64,000 nucleotides of DNA. Origin: Scatophagus argus (lineage: Eukaryota; Chordata; Actinopteri; Scatophagidae). A program made the position numbers and the translations under genes. The stretch spans positions 13,130,249 to 13,194,248 of the forward strand of contig NC_058514.1 of NCBI RefSeq assembly GCF_020382885.2, written 5' to 3'. Positions 1-11,678 of this stretch are shown piece after piece (the first letter of the stretch is position 1; every line of letters begins with the position of its first letter). Under the pieces are notes generated by a model. The model worked only from the letters and a program-made list of their open reading frames with translations, was not told the origin of the DNA and did no database searches.

Positions 1-1559
1 GTCTGTAAACTACAAACTGTGGAATCATGGGAACCCTTTTCCCAAAGTGCATTTCTGTCGGCTAAGAAAAAAGAAGAAGAAAACTTCCACCAAATCTTGT
101 TAGAGAGGTTATCTCAATTAACGGATTAATACTGAGATTGAATCGTTGTGATAAGTGAGAAGGGCCTACACAATTAATTACCAGAACTTTTCCTTTGAGG
201 AACCAGGTGGATTATATTTTTACTTTTGATACTTGAGTATTGCTTGTTTTACATAAAATCTGAATACCTTCCCCGCATCTGGGTTAATGTGATTTCACAT
301 AAGAAACAGAACAGCGCTGGAAATGCCTCTTGTATTATTTTACTATGTCTGAAGTTTTCGAAATGAATTAATGGTGAGACTCTTCAGTTACAATGGCACA
401 TACAGTCCTCTAAAAAAGAAATCAGCTCACCGGATACAAATACTGAGATAATAAAGCCAAAGTTGCCCTTCTTAATGTGACTGCTGTGACCCATCTCCGA
501 TCATCCACCCCAACTTCAGAGTAAGAAAGAAATATCACTGGTCGCTTGTCTCCATTAGCGGTCAGAGAGCTGAACCCCAATGAGAGATTCAGCTTCAACC
601 AAGCGGCTGATATCCAGGAACACTGACAGCAATGACTCTCATTTACAAATACAGTTTGTTATTAATCACTGTGGTTACTGCTTCAAAAAAAATATATCAT
701 AAGAGAAACCATATTGTCTACAGTTTTACAATTTTGTCTCAAATTCAAATTTACCTGTATTTTACACACAGTGCATCTAAATTGTACTGTGTGGGTTGTA
801 CACGGGTGAAGCATCCTTATCCTCCATCTCTTCATTCATCTTCGGGGGAAATAATGAGTCTGCCAGCTTGCTTGCTTCAAGTAAAGAATGTTAAAGCTAC
901 ACAGTACTTGTGCAAACTTGTGCAAATCGCACATGAAGGTGGTGGAAGATGACATAGCTGATACTTCTAATAAGTATAAGAAATGTTAGTGATGAATGAA
1001 TTGTTTCAATTTAGTAGTGAAATATTTTTTTCCTTAAACTTGAAACATGCCAACAATGCAACAATCTGACCATAATAAAGTACAGCAAAATCATAAAGAA
1101 ACAAACGTGATGTTGAAAACAGACAGAGAAAACATTTCTAGTAGCATGAATGTTTAAAGTAACACAACACATAAATTGGTGTTTCATAACGTCACTGCGT
1201 CAACAGGATTGTTAAAGTAGTCAACACTAAAAAGATTTTACCAGCAGTGTTTCATTCCACAGCATGACATACTGTATGAACAATCAATGGCTGATGATAA
1301 GCTCTAAACTTTGACTTTCAACTCTGAAATCATACATGTAGTTTCATGTCTACACCAACGTACAGTTGTTTAACTAAAAAAAGTGGTTCAGATTCCTATG
1401 AAAATGTGTGTGTATTTACAAGGGAATACTTAAATATATAAAAAAATAAATTAACAAAACTATCTAAGACATATACAACATCTGAGCAGCGAACATTGCC
1501 AGCTTCCTGAGTGCACATATTGTCTTTTCCAAAACAAGATGTCATTGGTCCAAACATTT
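1..1559. other. hcfc2 3' UTR and downstream flank
   Basis: AT-rich sequence left of the hcfc2 stop codon. The part next to 1560 is presumably hcfc2 3' UTR, read on the minus strand. I could not place a convincing minus-strand poly(A) signal. No gene is recognised here. One open stretch on the minus strand (622 down to 431, 64 codons, flanked by AG and GT in the right places) is described as a finding but is not called as a gene. Confidence 0.5.
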
Positions 1560-4500
1560 TCAGCTGGAGCTGTGAGAAAACAGGAAATGGAAGAAGCAAT
1601 TCAATAAAGACTCACATTTAGAAAATGAGAATGAAGACAAATCATGAGAGGTCACACTGGTTACCTGTCAGCAGCATCCTGGTCAGCATCAGCACTGATG
1701 TCTGCCTTGGATGCAGTCGCTCGCACTTTAACGGGATCTTAAAAAAAAAAAAAAAAAAAAAGACAAAAACAGAAAGTTGGCATCTGTCTGTGGTCTGTGA
1801 AAAAAACAATTCAGTGAAGAGAAAAAAAATTAGTTAAGTTTCTCCACCCTGAATCCAGCGGATCTGCGTCGCTGGCCCGTAGCCTTGCTCGTTCTTAGCA
1901 GCTATGCGGAAGACAACAGCTGGCCGGTTGGAGGCGGAGCAGTCGATGTGGGCGTTGTCAAGGTGGGTGGAGCTGACGGAGCAGGACGTCTTGGTGCCGC
2001 GGTAGATCCTGATGAAGGCCAACTGACCCGGACCCTCTGAGCTGGTGGAGCGACTCTTCCTCACTGCCATGTACATGGAATATTCCAGGATGCGGCCCGA
2101 TGGAGAGGACGGTGCCTCCCATGTGATGTGGACTGAATCGTTGGCCTGTGCAGAAAAGAGAAGAAGCAGAAGCTTTATCAATACTTTTTCAGTCTGAAAA
2201 CAATCTAAACTAACTGATTTTCTCCATGTTCCCCAGACCAACTGATCGCATTTCCTTAATGTCCTTGGTATGTCACCTTGGTAATTTTGACAGCAGAGGG
2301 CGCTCCAGGGAAACCAGGCTGGCAGGTCTTGAACTCGCTGACAGGGCTGAAGTCTCCCTTGCCAAAGCAGTTGATGCCTGCAACTCTGAACCTGTATGTC
2401 TGACCTGGAACCAGCTCCCGCTTCTCTCTGCCCTGGTAGTCCTGAGGCCCGGGCAGCTTCCTCTGCAGGAAACCAAAGGATTGACCGCAGAGGAGTTGAT
2501 GTGTGGGAGACAAAATTTGTGATAGGTCAGCATTAGCAAGAACAAAGAGCGCAAGAGTGTCAATTAATACCTACAATGTACAGTAAAAAAAAAAAAATCA
2601 GTCTTTCATGAGTAAAGCAGTACGGCCTTGTGATGTTCACCGAGAGGGTTTGCTTTATTTTCTTTTTTACCTCTTTAGTGTTTGGTGGCCGACTGCTGAT
2701 GGCTGCAGAAGCCTGGTCACTGTCGGCAGGCAGAAAGTAGTGGCTGACCTCAGAGAAGAGTGTTTTGAACACACCGACATCAAACCACACTGCCTCATCT
2801 GGATTCTGCTTGACACAGAGGTGTGAGAGTTTGGTTCAGACCGAGCTGAACGAAAGAGCAAACAAACGCCGTTCACAAGGTGTACCGACCTGATCCGTGT
2901 GGCAGAGGAGATCTGTCGTCTTGTTAGCTGAAACAGCTTGTTCTCCTGGGAAAGCAAAAGAACGTCCACAGTGAACTTTTTTACACTGGCTGCAGTGTGG
3001 TTCATCGCTGACAGTTGAGCTTGAGCATCTTCGTTACCTTGCCGCTGCAGCTGCTGTGCTGTGTTGCCGAGCTCTGTCGCTGCTGTCTGCTGTCCAGCAC
3101 CTACAACCGAAAAGGTCAGTGGATCAGAGCTGAGAAACTGCAGTGACACTAAAGCTGGAGCTACGAGACAAGACAGTTGAAATCCTATTGGATAAGGTCG
3201 ATTCAGATTAAAAGCCTAGCTAACAATGCATTTATTGATGTTATTTATGTATCTTTTATCGACCTTAACAATTTAATTCATGGAAGCACACAAATCAGCT
3301 GCAGAAATCCAACAACAACAACAAGAACTTACTGCAGTGCTCTGCATCAAAGGGCTCCATTGTGCCTCTCCCAGCACTCCTCGCTCCTTGTGCTCGGTTT
3401 TCTGATGAGCTATTGGATGATTTTACTGTGTTTTCTTGCTGTGCTGAAGTATCCTGAATTTCAGGGAGAAAATCAAAAACTCATTCTCATCAAGTTTAGT
3501 TCAATTTTTTTTTCTTATGTTGCCTAAGAAAAAGAGTATCTGCTAAAAAGTCTAAACTGTTCATGACTGAATTATTGAAAAATATTGAAAACCTCAAGTT
3601 TCAAAACAGAGATTCACATTTTCTGATGTCTCTATGTATGCATTTCCATTAATGGAATTATTCTCATGTGAAGTCATGATTGCAGGAAGGTCTGATCAAA
3701 CTGTACTACACATGTTCAGTGTGAATACACCATAAAAAAAACACATTGATCGGTTCAAATTCAGTCTAAAATAACAGTACTGACATCAGTGGCTGCTCAG
3801 CAGGTCTGGTCAGTATAGCTAATGCTGAAGCAAGTGTGTGTTCTTACATGTAATAATTGTTTTTTACAGATTTAAGCATGTTAAACAGGTCACCTCTACC
3901 TGAGCTGATGCTTTAGCTTCTTTATTAGTGGTTCCTTCAGTTTGAGGTTGATGGGACTGAACCCCTGAGAAAGGAGAGAAAAATATGACTGTAGTGTCAG
4001 AAATGTCCATCCACCACCCTGATAAACATGCTATAGATGACTGAATATGTGTGCTACGATTACCTGTGGAGTCTTCATCCTTCCCCTGCAGTCCATCTGT
4101 TCCACTTGGACAGACTGTTTTGGCTGGTGGATCATTGGCTGCAGTGCTGCGAGGACACACAGGCTGGATCTGAAGGATGTAGCAGTCTGCTGCCGCCAGG
4201 GGGCGCCAAGCCACATGGAGCATGCTGACTGTGGATTTGATGAGTAACACTGCCTCTGGGGTGGCTGGCCGATCTGGGGACAGAATTGCAAATGTTGTAT
4301 GAAGTATGGCTGTGTGCTTTATCAAAATAAACAAGACAGCTCCTTCTCAGCTCTCACCTGTCTCCAGGTACCAGAGGTCCTTGCAGCACACCTGGTAGTT
4401 CCAGCTCTTGCGGTATCCGTCACGGCCACTCCAAATGTAAAGCCTGGAGCCGACAACAGCGGCACAGTGGCCAGCCCTGGCTCTGGGTCTACAAGCATAC

Positions 4501-6886
4501 GGGTCCTCGCTCTGGGGACCCTGGCTCTGCAGCTGGGACTCGATATCTTCATGCTGCTCTGGGCCCAGGTTCTGCCAACTCATAGTGTCTGTGGCAGGAA
4601 AACAGCGCAACAGTGAACTTGCTGGCCTCTGAACGATGCAGAAAGCCCAACAGGATACATTCTACCTTTAAACGGTGTTGTTGAAAGAAAAAGAGTAAAA
4701 AAAAGAGTAACACACCAGTAAAAACTTTTTATTACTGCATCCTGTGTGAAAACTCTTGCATAAAAAAAATGCACTGACCTAAGTTGAGCACACTTAAAGT
4801 GTTGGTGCAGATCCATTCAGTTCCTAAAGCATTGTGTTTGTCTGACTCTGGAACAGGAATCCATCCACCAAAAACATACATCCTGCAGATGTAAGGACAC
4901 AAGATAGCTGTCAAAGGCTTGAGGGTACGAACAGGACTTTCACTTTAACAGAGATACACGACGCTGGCAGTGAGGGATCCCTTACTTGTTTCCAATGACA
5001 CTGGCAGAGTGAAGGCTTCGCGGAAGTGGTGTGAAACCCCTGGTTTGAGGAGTCGACCAAAACATTGTGTCTAAAGAAAACGATCATGATGAGGACATGT
5101 AAATATTGCAGTTGGTTCTCACTCAGTGCAAACATGCAAATACGCCAAACTGCAGCAACTTAAGGATGCAAAAAGTTTGTATTTTCCTTTCTGAAATTTG
5201 CATAGTCCATAAAATATGTATAAAAAAGAAAGAAAAAAAATAAAGAAAAAGAAAAGATGTCCTACCAAGGTCAAGCTGCCAAAGGTCGTCTAATCGGCAT
5301 CCCTGCATCCCTCCAAAGATGTAGAGCTTCGGGGAACCGAGGCCAGCATAGGCAACCGAGGTGTGGGACTCCCGTGCTGAGGGACCACCACCCTTTGTCT
5401 CTGGGATACTCCAGCCTCTTGCTCCTGATACCGACTGCAGTTCCAGCTCATAGAAGTCACCCATGTATCTAAAATGGTACAAAGTAAAACTTGTTTGTGC
5501 TACTACCTCTTAGTTAGAGGTTATGTATTATCATCAGGTTCAATTACATTTAAGAAAACAAAAACAAACATTTAAAAATGTTATCTTGGACTCTGGGAAG
5601 TTGTGAGCTACAGTATATAGTAATAATAAGAAGTCATCTGCTACTCCACAACCACAAACAAATCAAACAGAAAAAACAGTCTGTCCTGAAAAGCCCAGTA
5701 AAAAGAAACTCCCAACATTATGTTTCTTGGATGTACTTCACAGCACCTTGGTATGTTGCCGTTGGGGTCTTCACTATCATTGGCCAGCCCTCCAAACAGG
5801 TAACACCTGTTACCCACAAGTGTGAAGCTGTGTCCAATCCGAGGGCAAGGAGGCGAGCCGTTCCTGGGTGCTCTGGGCTTCAGCTTCTTCCACAGCCAGC
5901 GACTGGCCTGAGGCACAAGGGACCAAACACACGGCTTGAAATTCTTCTTCAGGACAGGGTTAGAATTAACACTGCAGAAAAGTGACGGCATTACCTGAAG
6001 TTCATAGAGGCTGTTGCTGTATTTCCCAAATTCGACCATGCCGCCAAAGACCAGTACTCTTGTGCCTTCACAGACAAAGCCATGCGCAGCACAGCCGGGA
6101 GGGATGTCGCCCCTCACCGCAGGCAAAAACCACTGCTTTGAGACTGGGAGAATGGCCTGAGATCAGTCATTGCATCAGACAGGACATCCTAGTGAATTCT
6201 GCCAGTGAGAAATGTTATACACCCTATTCGAAAACAACTTGTGGAAAAAAAAGCTGCTTTTGCAGTAACACCACCTCACCACACCAGTACATTTTAATGG
6301 GCCTTATGGCACAATGCCCTCCACAACATATCATTTGTACACCATCTCGTACAACAGTCACTCCACACCCAACTTATACTAAGTGCTTATTTGGTCCAAC
6401 ATCTCAACACATTCATACCTGAACACAAACGTCAGTCTCGACCTCTAACACTTCAATGATAACTATACGTTAGATTTCGGGTAAAAAAAAGTTACTGAAG
6501 CTAGCTAGCTGAAGAAAGCTGTCCAACTCAAGTTAAAAGCTAGTTTACACAAAAATAAATCCATGATTCCGCAAATGAAATGATGCTAACAGTTTCGAGT
6601 AGCTTTTAAACATATAGCAAAAGCCCATTGCCAAGGGTTTGTTGGGTTTTTTGACTCCAGCGGTTGCTAAAAACATTAGCCGCTAACTCGCTAGCTACCG
6701 TCCAGCTAACGTTAGCTTACCAGTGTTGTAAACATGGAGATTCTCCGCTATGCCTTCGTTTCCACCACCGAACACAATAATCAGCTCACGTATTACAGCT
6801 GCTCTGTGTCCGTGTCTGGACCGCGGTGTCACTCCTGTCATAGACTGGACTTTTCTCCATTGCGGCTCAATGTTACCTGTGCTCAT
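1560..6886 (-). CDS. hcfc2: Host cell factor C2 (Kelch/Fn3 chromatin cofactor), complete, 17 coding exons
   Basis: HCF-2 is a nuclear Kelch/fibronectin-III cofactor; the family binds transcription factors and histone-methyltransferase complexes. Coding exons: 6886-6721, 6143-5995, 5907-5747, 5468-5266, 5070-4986, 4882-4779, 4588-4358, 4273-4064, 3964-3900, 3453-3333, 3100-3038, 2945-2890, 2805-2671, 2462-2277, 2145-1848, 1737-1665 and 1569-1560. Every junction keeps phase, giving about 771 aa (human is 792). Residues 1-366 hold the Kelch propeller, seen as [48 protein letters not shown] and [12 protein letters not shown]. An Fn3 segment follows (PATPEAV...), then a short low-conservation linker, WFDVGVFK near residue 545, and C-terminal Fn3 modules ([31 protein letters not shown]). 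No HCF-1-type cleavage repeats are seen, and the RWLWKK and WFDVGVFK signatures favour HCFC2 over HCFC1. The start is the ATG nine codons before the first conserved Trp; an in-frame ATG lies at 6931. Without the last two small exons, exon 15 reads on to a TAA at 1834. Confidence 0.93.
1834..2241 (-). other. hcfc2: hcfc2 exon 15 with read-through alternative C-terminus
   Basis: Coding starts at the acceptor at 2145; the open frame further right is intronic. The exon encodes the last Fn3 module and ends RWIQ. A GT donor at 1847 (exon end 1848) joins in phase to the small exons 1737-1665 and 1569-1560. If that donor is not used, translation adds GGET and stops at 1834. Which form dominates cannot be told from sequence alone. 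Confidence 0.6.
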
Positions 6887-6960
6887 TTTCCCGTTATGGG
6901 AGCCTGAAGTTTGGCGCTGTTGACGTTTCAAAGACGTGGGCGGGGCGAAGGACGCATCGG
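6887..6960 (-). promoter_or_regulatory. hcfc2 promoter-proximal region with GC box
   Basis: Directly upstream of the hcfc2 start codon the sequence turns CpG-rich and carries a GC box (GTGGGCGGGGCG, about 6936-6947), a typical TATA-less housekeeping promoter. I see no TATA box. The transcription start is not resolved. Confidence 0.5.
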
Positions 6961-7836
6961 GAAATTCAGTCAGAGAGCTTTAAAAGATGTCTCACTCTGC
7001 GTCGTTTATCGGGTATCATAATTTAAGGCAATGTCAGGGAAATGCAGACAAATGTGCTAACGGGAAAGTAAAAAAAAACAAACAAACAAAAAACGACGAT
7101 TTAATTTGTCTGCTCATCTTTGCTTGATTATTCATTTAATAAATGATAAAAACAGTCAGAGGACAGATGAAGGCGTACAATCTGTGTTAACAATATGTGT
7201 GATTACCTTTCAGGTGGTTGTGTAATTTCTTTTGTAACTCTCGCTTTCAAACACCTGTAGAGTAATTCTGATGATGTTATCTCGGCCTTGGAACATACAG
7301 ATACAAATTCACAAAAGCTGTATTAGAGACTAGATGCAAAAAGTTGGTCTTGTGTCTATCCCTTAACTAAATCACTGCAATATACATTTAAAGATGCGAC
7401 GTTTTCCTGTCAGCTGCGCCCACAATGATAAGATGAAATAAATGGAAACAATCCACAGTGCAAAGTTAGCTCAAACAGATCTGTACGACTTAAGCACGCA
7501 GTCCATCTCCCGTAAAGGCACTTCCAGGCAGGCCACGATTATAATGTTGTTTTGGTTCATCGTCTCAAACGTAGACAATCTTTGGCAGTCCCTTGTAAAC
7601 TGTCTGCGGCACTGAACCCCTCGACTAATCAAAACCAGAATATTTAATCATCTGTATGAAGTATTTTAGGTGCTGGCTGGATGTTTTTTGAAATTATTTT
7701 GAAGCCATTATATTTTTACATTATATGAGAAGATAAGTAGCAAATTCTGCTATGAAGAATGTATAAAGCCAAAGAATGGGGAAAAGGGAAGGACAACAAA
7801 ATACACAAAAAAATCTAAGATGCCCAAACATTTGCT

Positions 7837-7890
7837 TATATATATATGTGTGTGTGTGTGTGTGTGCGTGCGTGTGCGCGCGCGTGTGTG
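7837..7890. repeat. TA/TG/CG alternating simple repeat
   Basis: A run of alternating purine-pyrimidine starts as TATATA, passes through TGTG and ends with GCGCGCG. It lies upstream of the elk3 first exon and could in principle adopt Z-DNA. Confidence 0.9.
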
Positions 7891-7972
7891 CAAGGAACAG
7901 GAACCCCCTACCGGTGAGCAGGAAGAGGATGACGTCAGTTGTCAGTTGGCTCAGTAGTCGGCGTTAGAATAT

Positions 7973-7998
7973 TTGTGTGTGTGTAAGTGTTTATGTGC

Positions 7999-8038
<40 letters not shown>
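7973..8038. repeat. (TG)n-(GA)n compound microsatellite
   Basis: A TG run passes directly into a GA run upstream of the elk3 first exon. It is plainly visible in the sequence. Confidence 0.9.
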
Positions 8039-8299
8039 CGGAGGGACGAGTGGAGACAGAAAATGAGCGTGTCTGCTTGAAGGCTATTTCAGTGCACGAG
8101 TTAAGGTGTGTGTGTGTGTGTGTTTGCGCATGAGGGAGAGTGGTTTATGGAAGGGGGTGTGTTTATGGGAAATAGAAATTTTGTGTGTGTGTGTAAGTGT
8201 GCGCGCTTGTGTGTATGTGCGTGTTTACACAGACGGGAATACTGCGCCAAAGGAAGTGCGCCGGTTCCCCGTCTGCGCGTCCCGACTTCCTGCTCTGAG

Positions 8300-8447
8300 G
8301 CAGGAGAGAGAAAAGCTACGGATCCGCTTTCAGACAGCAGCAGCAGCAGCATGGAGCCCCAACACAAGACACACACACCACTTTAAACACGAACAGACAC
8401 ATCACGCAGGGCAGACGGACAGAGGAGCGACAGCCGACCTCAGTAGG
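8300..8447 (+). other. elk3: elk3 non-coding first exon (5' UTR) with short uORF
   Basis: This segment ends with a consensus donor (AGG followed by GTAAGT at 8448) and can only splice to the exon opening at 11650, 29 bases before the ELK3 start codon. The 5' limit is a guess. It contains an ATG at 8351 in strong context (A at -3, G at +4) that opens an 11-codon frame ending at TAA 8386. A short CAG run precedes that ATG. Confidence 0.55.
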
Positions 8448-9326
8448 GTAAGTGCAAGTTTGAGCTTCCCTTTACTTTCTAGAGCCATTGGTGCATAATA
8501 GAGAGACAGAAGCAGACTCAGATCAGCTGTTGCTGTATTTGTTGAAACCTGATTAGGTTAAGATATTTAGTGTCAAATTGAAAGACACACTGAACCGTGC
8601 GTAAACTATTGGCCATGTGCGTAAAAAGCGTTGAAGCCGTGCGTAAAAGGTGTTAAAGTCGTATGTATTCTCCGTTTTGGCACAAACACATGCATGAAGT
8701 TGCCCCAGTTTTTGCTACATTTGTAAAAAAGAAAATGCAAAAAAATTAGCTGTGGAAAAATTAGCCGTGGCTCCTTTAAAAATACATTAGTAGACTTTCT
8801 GGTTTGCCTGGACCTCGTAGACTAATTGCCATGCGCTTCCGGATTGAAGCTGGCAGCGGACAACATCTCAAATATGACTCACTGGTGCAAAACAAAGAAC
8901 CATTTGAGTTCCAGCAGAAACCCCCTCCCTCTCTCCACACACACACACACACAAATACAAAAATAAGACACAATTTGCCCAGTGAAAATTCATGTAGAAT
9001 CACATGATGGTTTGGTTTGTCTCTGTTGCATGGAGCGTGTATGTTTGACAGATTTACATCTGAAGAAGGAAAGTGTTCATGCACGGGTCATGCATAACTT
9101 GTCAACTTACACTCACAAAGAGTGTAAGTTGTCAAACTGTAAGCTGTAACACTGAGCTCTGGACTGCTTTTACTGTGAAATTCCATAAATCAGCATTTCC
9201 TCCTGCTTTGTTACCTCTCCAGTACACACTTATTAAGAGCAAAAAGTCAGAGGGTGAACATAGATCAGACAGAGTCTGACATCAGGACACAGATGCATTC
9301 ACCACATGTTGTTGTGGACCTGCAAA

Positions 9327-9357
<31 letters not shown>

Positions 9358-11649
9358 CTGGTGGTTCCTAGTAACAGGACGTCCTACCTCCCAGAGAGGG
9401 AAGGCCTTTCTCCAGGAAGACGCCCCCGACACTGAATGACAGGAAACTCTCATTTAGACATAGAGACAGTGCTACAGTTCTTCCATCACTTAACACACAC
9501 ACCCATGCAGGAAAGGGGAAGCAAGCATGTGTGTGTGTGTGTTTGTCGTGATTGGTCATTGTTTGCAACACATAGACATTCCCCTCTGTGGGGATGGGTT
9601 TCTTTTAGAAAGACAGAGAAAAAAAGAGACATCCACACTGTATTTTTATATTTGATTATTCTAGAGTTACAGAACCACATGTTATTATGATAGTAGGTAG
9701 AGTAACCATCACTTCTGGTAGCAACATCTGAGGTCCCTGGCTCCAGTGTTTCTCTACAATTGAGGCAGATGTGGTCACTGAATCTCTGGTGCAGCCGGAA
9801 AACCTCCACTGTCATAAATACACCATAAATCTCCCATATTTCCTTATTTGTTGTTTTCCTTGTGGGCAGTAAGAACTTTTATATTTCCTGCTATTAAAGC
9901 ACCATGTAAATGAATCTGCGAGAGACAGAGGAAAAGCAAAGGACACAGAGAAGCAGACAGACGGACACTCACAGACAGTCAGTAGTTTCCAGGTAAACAT
10001 GTCGGTTAGACCCGTGCTTGTCTTGGCAGAAGGTCACTGACCACATCCTGCTTTATCACCATGGAAACATCCAAAAGCCAAGCAACGTCTGGCCCTCTCT
10101 TTCGGTGTCTCTCTCTGTCACACCAAACGCACACAAAATATTAAACATAAAGGTGAAATAACAAGAAGTACATGTTGGACAGTGTAATGAGGGTTTCTTG
10201 ATTGTTCCCAGTCAAACTGCTTTTATTTCACTCAAAAAAACTGGTATTTTTCTGTGTCCTTAAGACACCCTGAACCTTCATTAATACCATTTGAACCATA
10301 ATATGTATTCAGATGGCTTAGTTAAAAGGGAAAAAAAACATCATTAAGCGTGGTCGTTCTTCTGTAAGTGTTCACACAGTTTTCTTATCAGTCAAACCAC
10401 TCAGTGACCCCATGTGTCCCAAACAGAAGAATTTTGCTTTTGCTCTTATCAAGATTTAAATGTGCTAAGGAGGTGAAGTAAGGGCACAAGAACAACTTCA
10501 ACACTGAGAATCAGCGGTGGCTTCATTGACTCTTGTATTTGCTACTGCTGCCAAACACTGTGAGACAAAAGACCACGAGTTCATATGTGTTAGCTATAGA
10601 TTGATAGATTGCATATTCTGTTCATAAACCATGGTGGTCAGGAGCTCACAGCAAAGTGGACTGGAGGCTTTGGTGTTCTTTACATGTTTGTGCTGTTGTC
10701 TGTTTGTGGGTTGCGTGTTTAGGGCATGAAATTCTCAGTCAGAAAAGGTGGGTAGCGGGCACGAGCAGCGTGCTGTGCTTGTGGTTTTTTAGTGGACTTT
10801 GCATCAGAGGAAACATCGCGGTTCACGTTTGTGTTGACGCTGACAATTCCTGCTTCTCCCTTCACACCTACCCTCCTTTCTTTTCTTTCCTGCCATCTTT
10901 TTATGTGTTACACAGTGTTTGGTTGCCTAAACAGTCTAAGAACAAGTGAAATTATTTCTATTCATTTAAGTTTTAAAAGCACCGAATGACCTGTGCTATT
11001 ATATTATTTTTATTTTCCAGTGACTTGATCTCCCAAGCCGCATGTACATTCTTCTCATCTGCAATTAATTCCTAGACAGGTTTCATGTACACTACAAAAT
11101 CTTTTAAGTGTTAATTTTAAACCACTTTTAATCACTTGTGTATTTATGTAACAACAATGGATCAAAGAACGATTTATAATATGGAAGGTGTCATGTATAT
11201 TGACAAATATGCAGATAATATCACCAAGCATTTTAGCATCTTTTAGCTCTCGTTTTCATTTGGTGGGGTTTGTAACCCATCAACGCAGTTTACAGCAACA
11301 ACAAAAAGACTATGATGTACCCACTGCACACTACCTGCCCAGCACTTAACGGCAGATAGACAAAGTTAGCAACTAGCTAGTGAACATGGTGAAGCATTTA
11401 AGATCTAAACAGCCAGATATTTCTCCCAGAAGTTGGCTTTTGACTTGGCTAAAGACATCAGAAGTGTTTGACTTTAATGCACTATGTGGCCAGCTCACTT
11501 TCCTCTGGAAGAACATTACCCCTTTCCTGATTTGTGCCATAAAGCATTTCATTTTGTTCAGAAAAAGACGCTCTAATGGCTTCTGGAGAGTACAAAACAA
11601 TATGTAGTCAGTGAACTGATTTCACTAAGTTCTTGACTCTTCTCTGCAG
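8448..11649 (+). other. elk3: elk3 intron 1
   Basis: This intron in the elk3 5' UTR runs between the GTAAGT donor at 8448 and the CTCTGCAG acceptor before 11650. It holds TG and CA microsatellites (about 8937-8954 and 9326-9353). No other gene is seen; the frames here are repeat shadows. Confidence 0.55.
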
Positions 11650-11678
11650 ATTGCCTGTGTCTCTGGTGTCATCTCGTC

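Larger units (their letters stand above)
6961..8300. other. hcfc2-elk3 divergent intergenic region
   Basis: This is the spacer between the divergent genes hcfc2 (minus) and elk3 (plus). It is AT-rich on the left. From 7837 it carries TA/TG/GC-alternating and TG/GA simple repeats that lead up to the elk3 first exon. I see no gene. The long frames here (for example at 8106-8498) are repeat-derived or belong to the elk3 leader. Confidence 0.5.

Noticed and set aside
1741-1760. Poly(A) run suggesting a retroposed gene tail on the plus strand
   Set aside because: On the minus strand it is the polypyrimidine tract of an hcfc2 acceptor that joins in phase. There is no retrogene body upstream.
2667-3149. 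160-codon minus-strand frame across hcfc2 exons 11-13
   Set aside because: It runs through introns. The true hcfc2 frames there are set by the splice phases, and this frame is out of phase in exons 12 and 13.
8106-8498. 130-codon frame upstream of elk3
   Set aside because: Its start is a TG repeat read as Cys-Val, and the rest is elk3 leader and intron. No domain.
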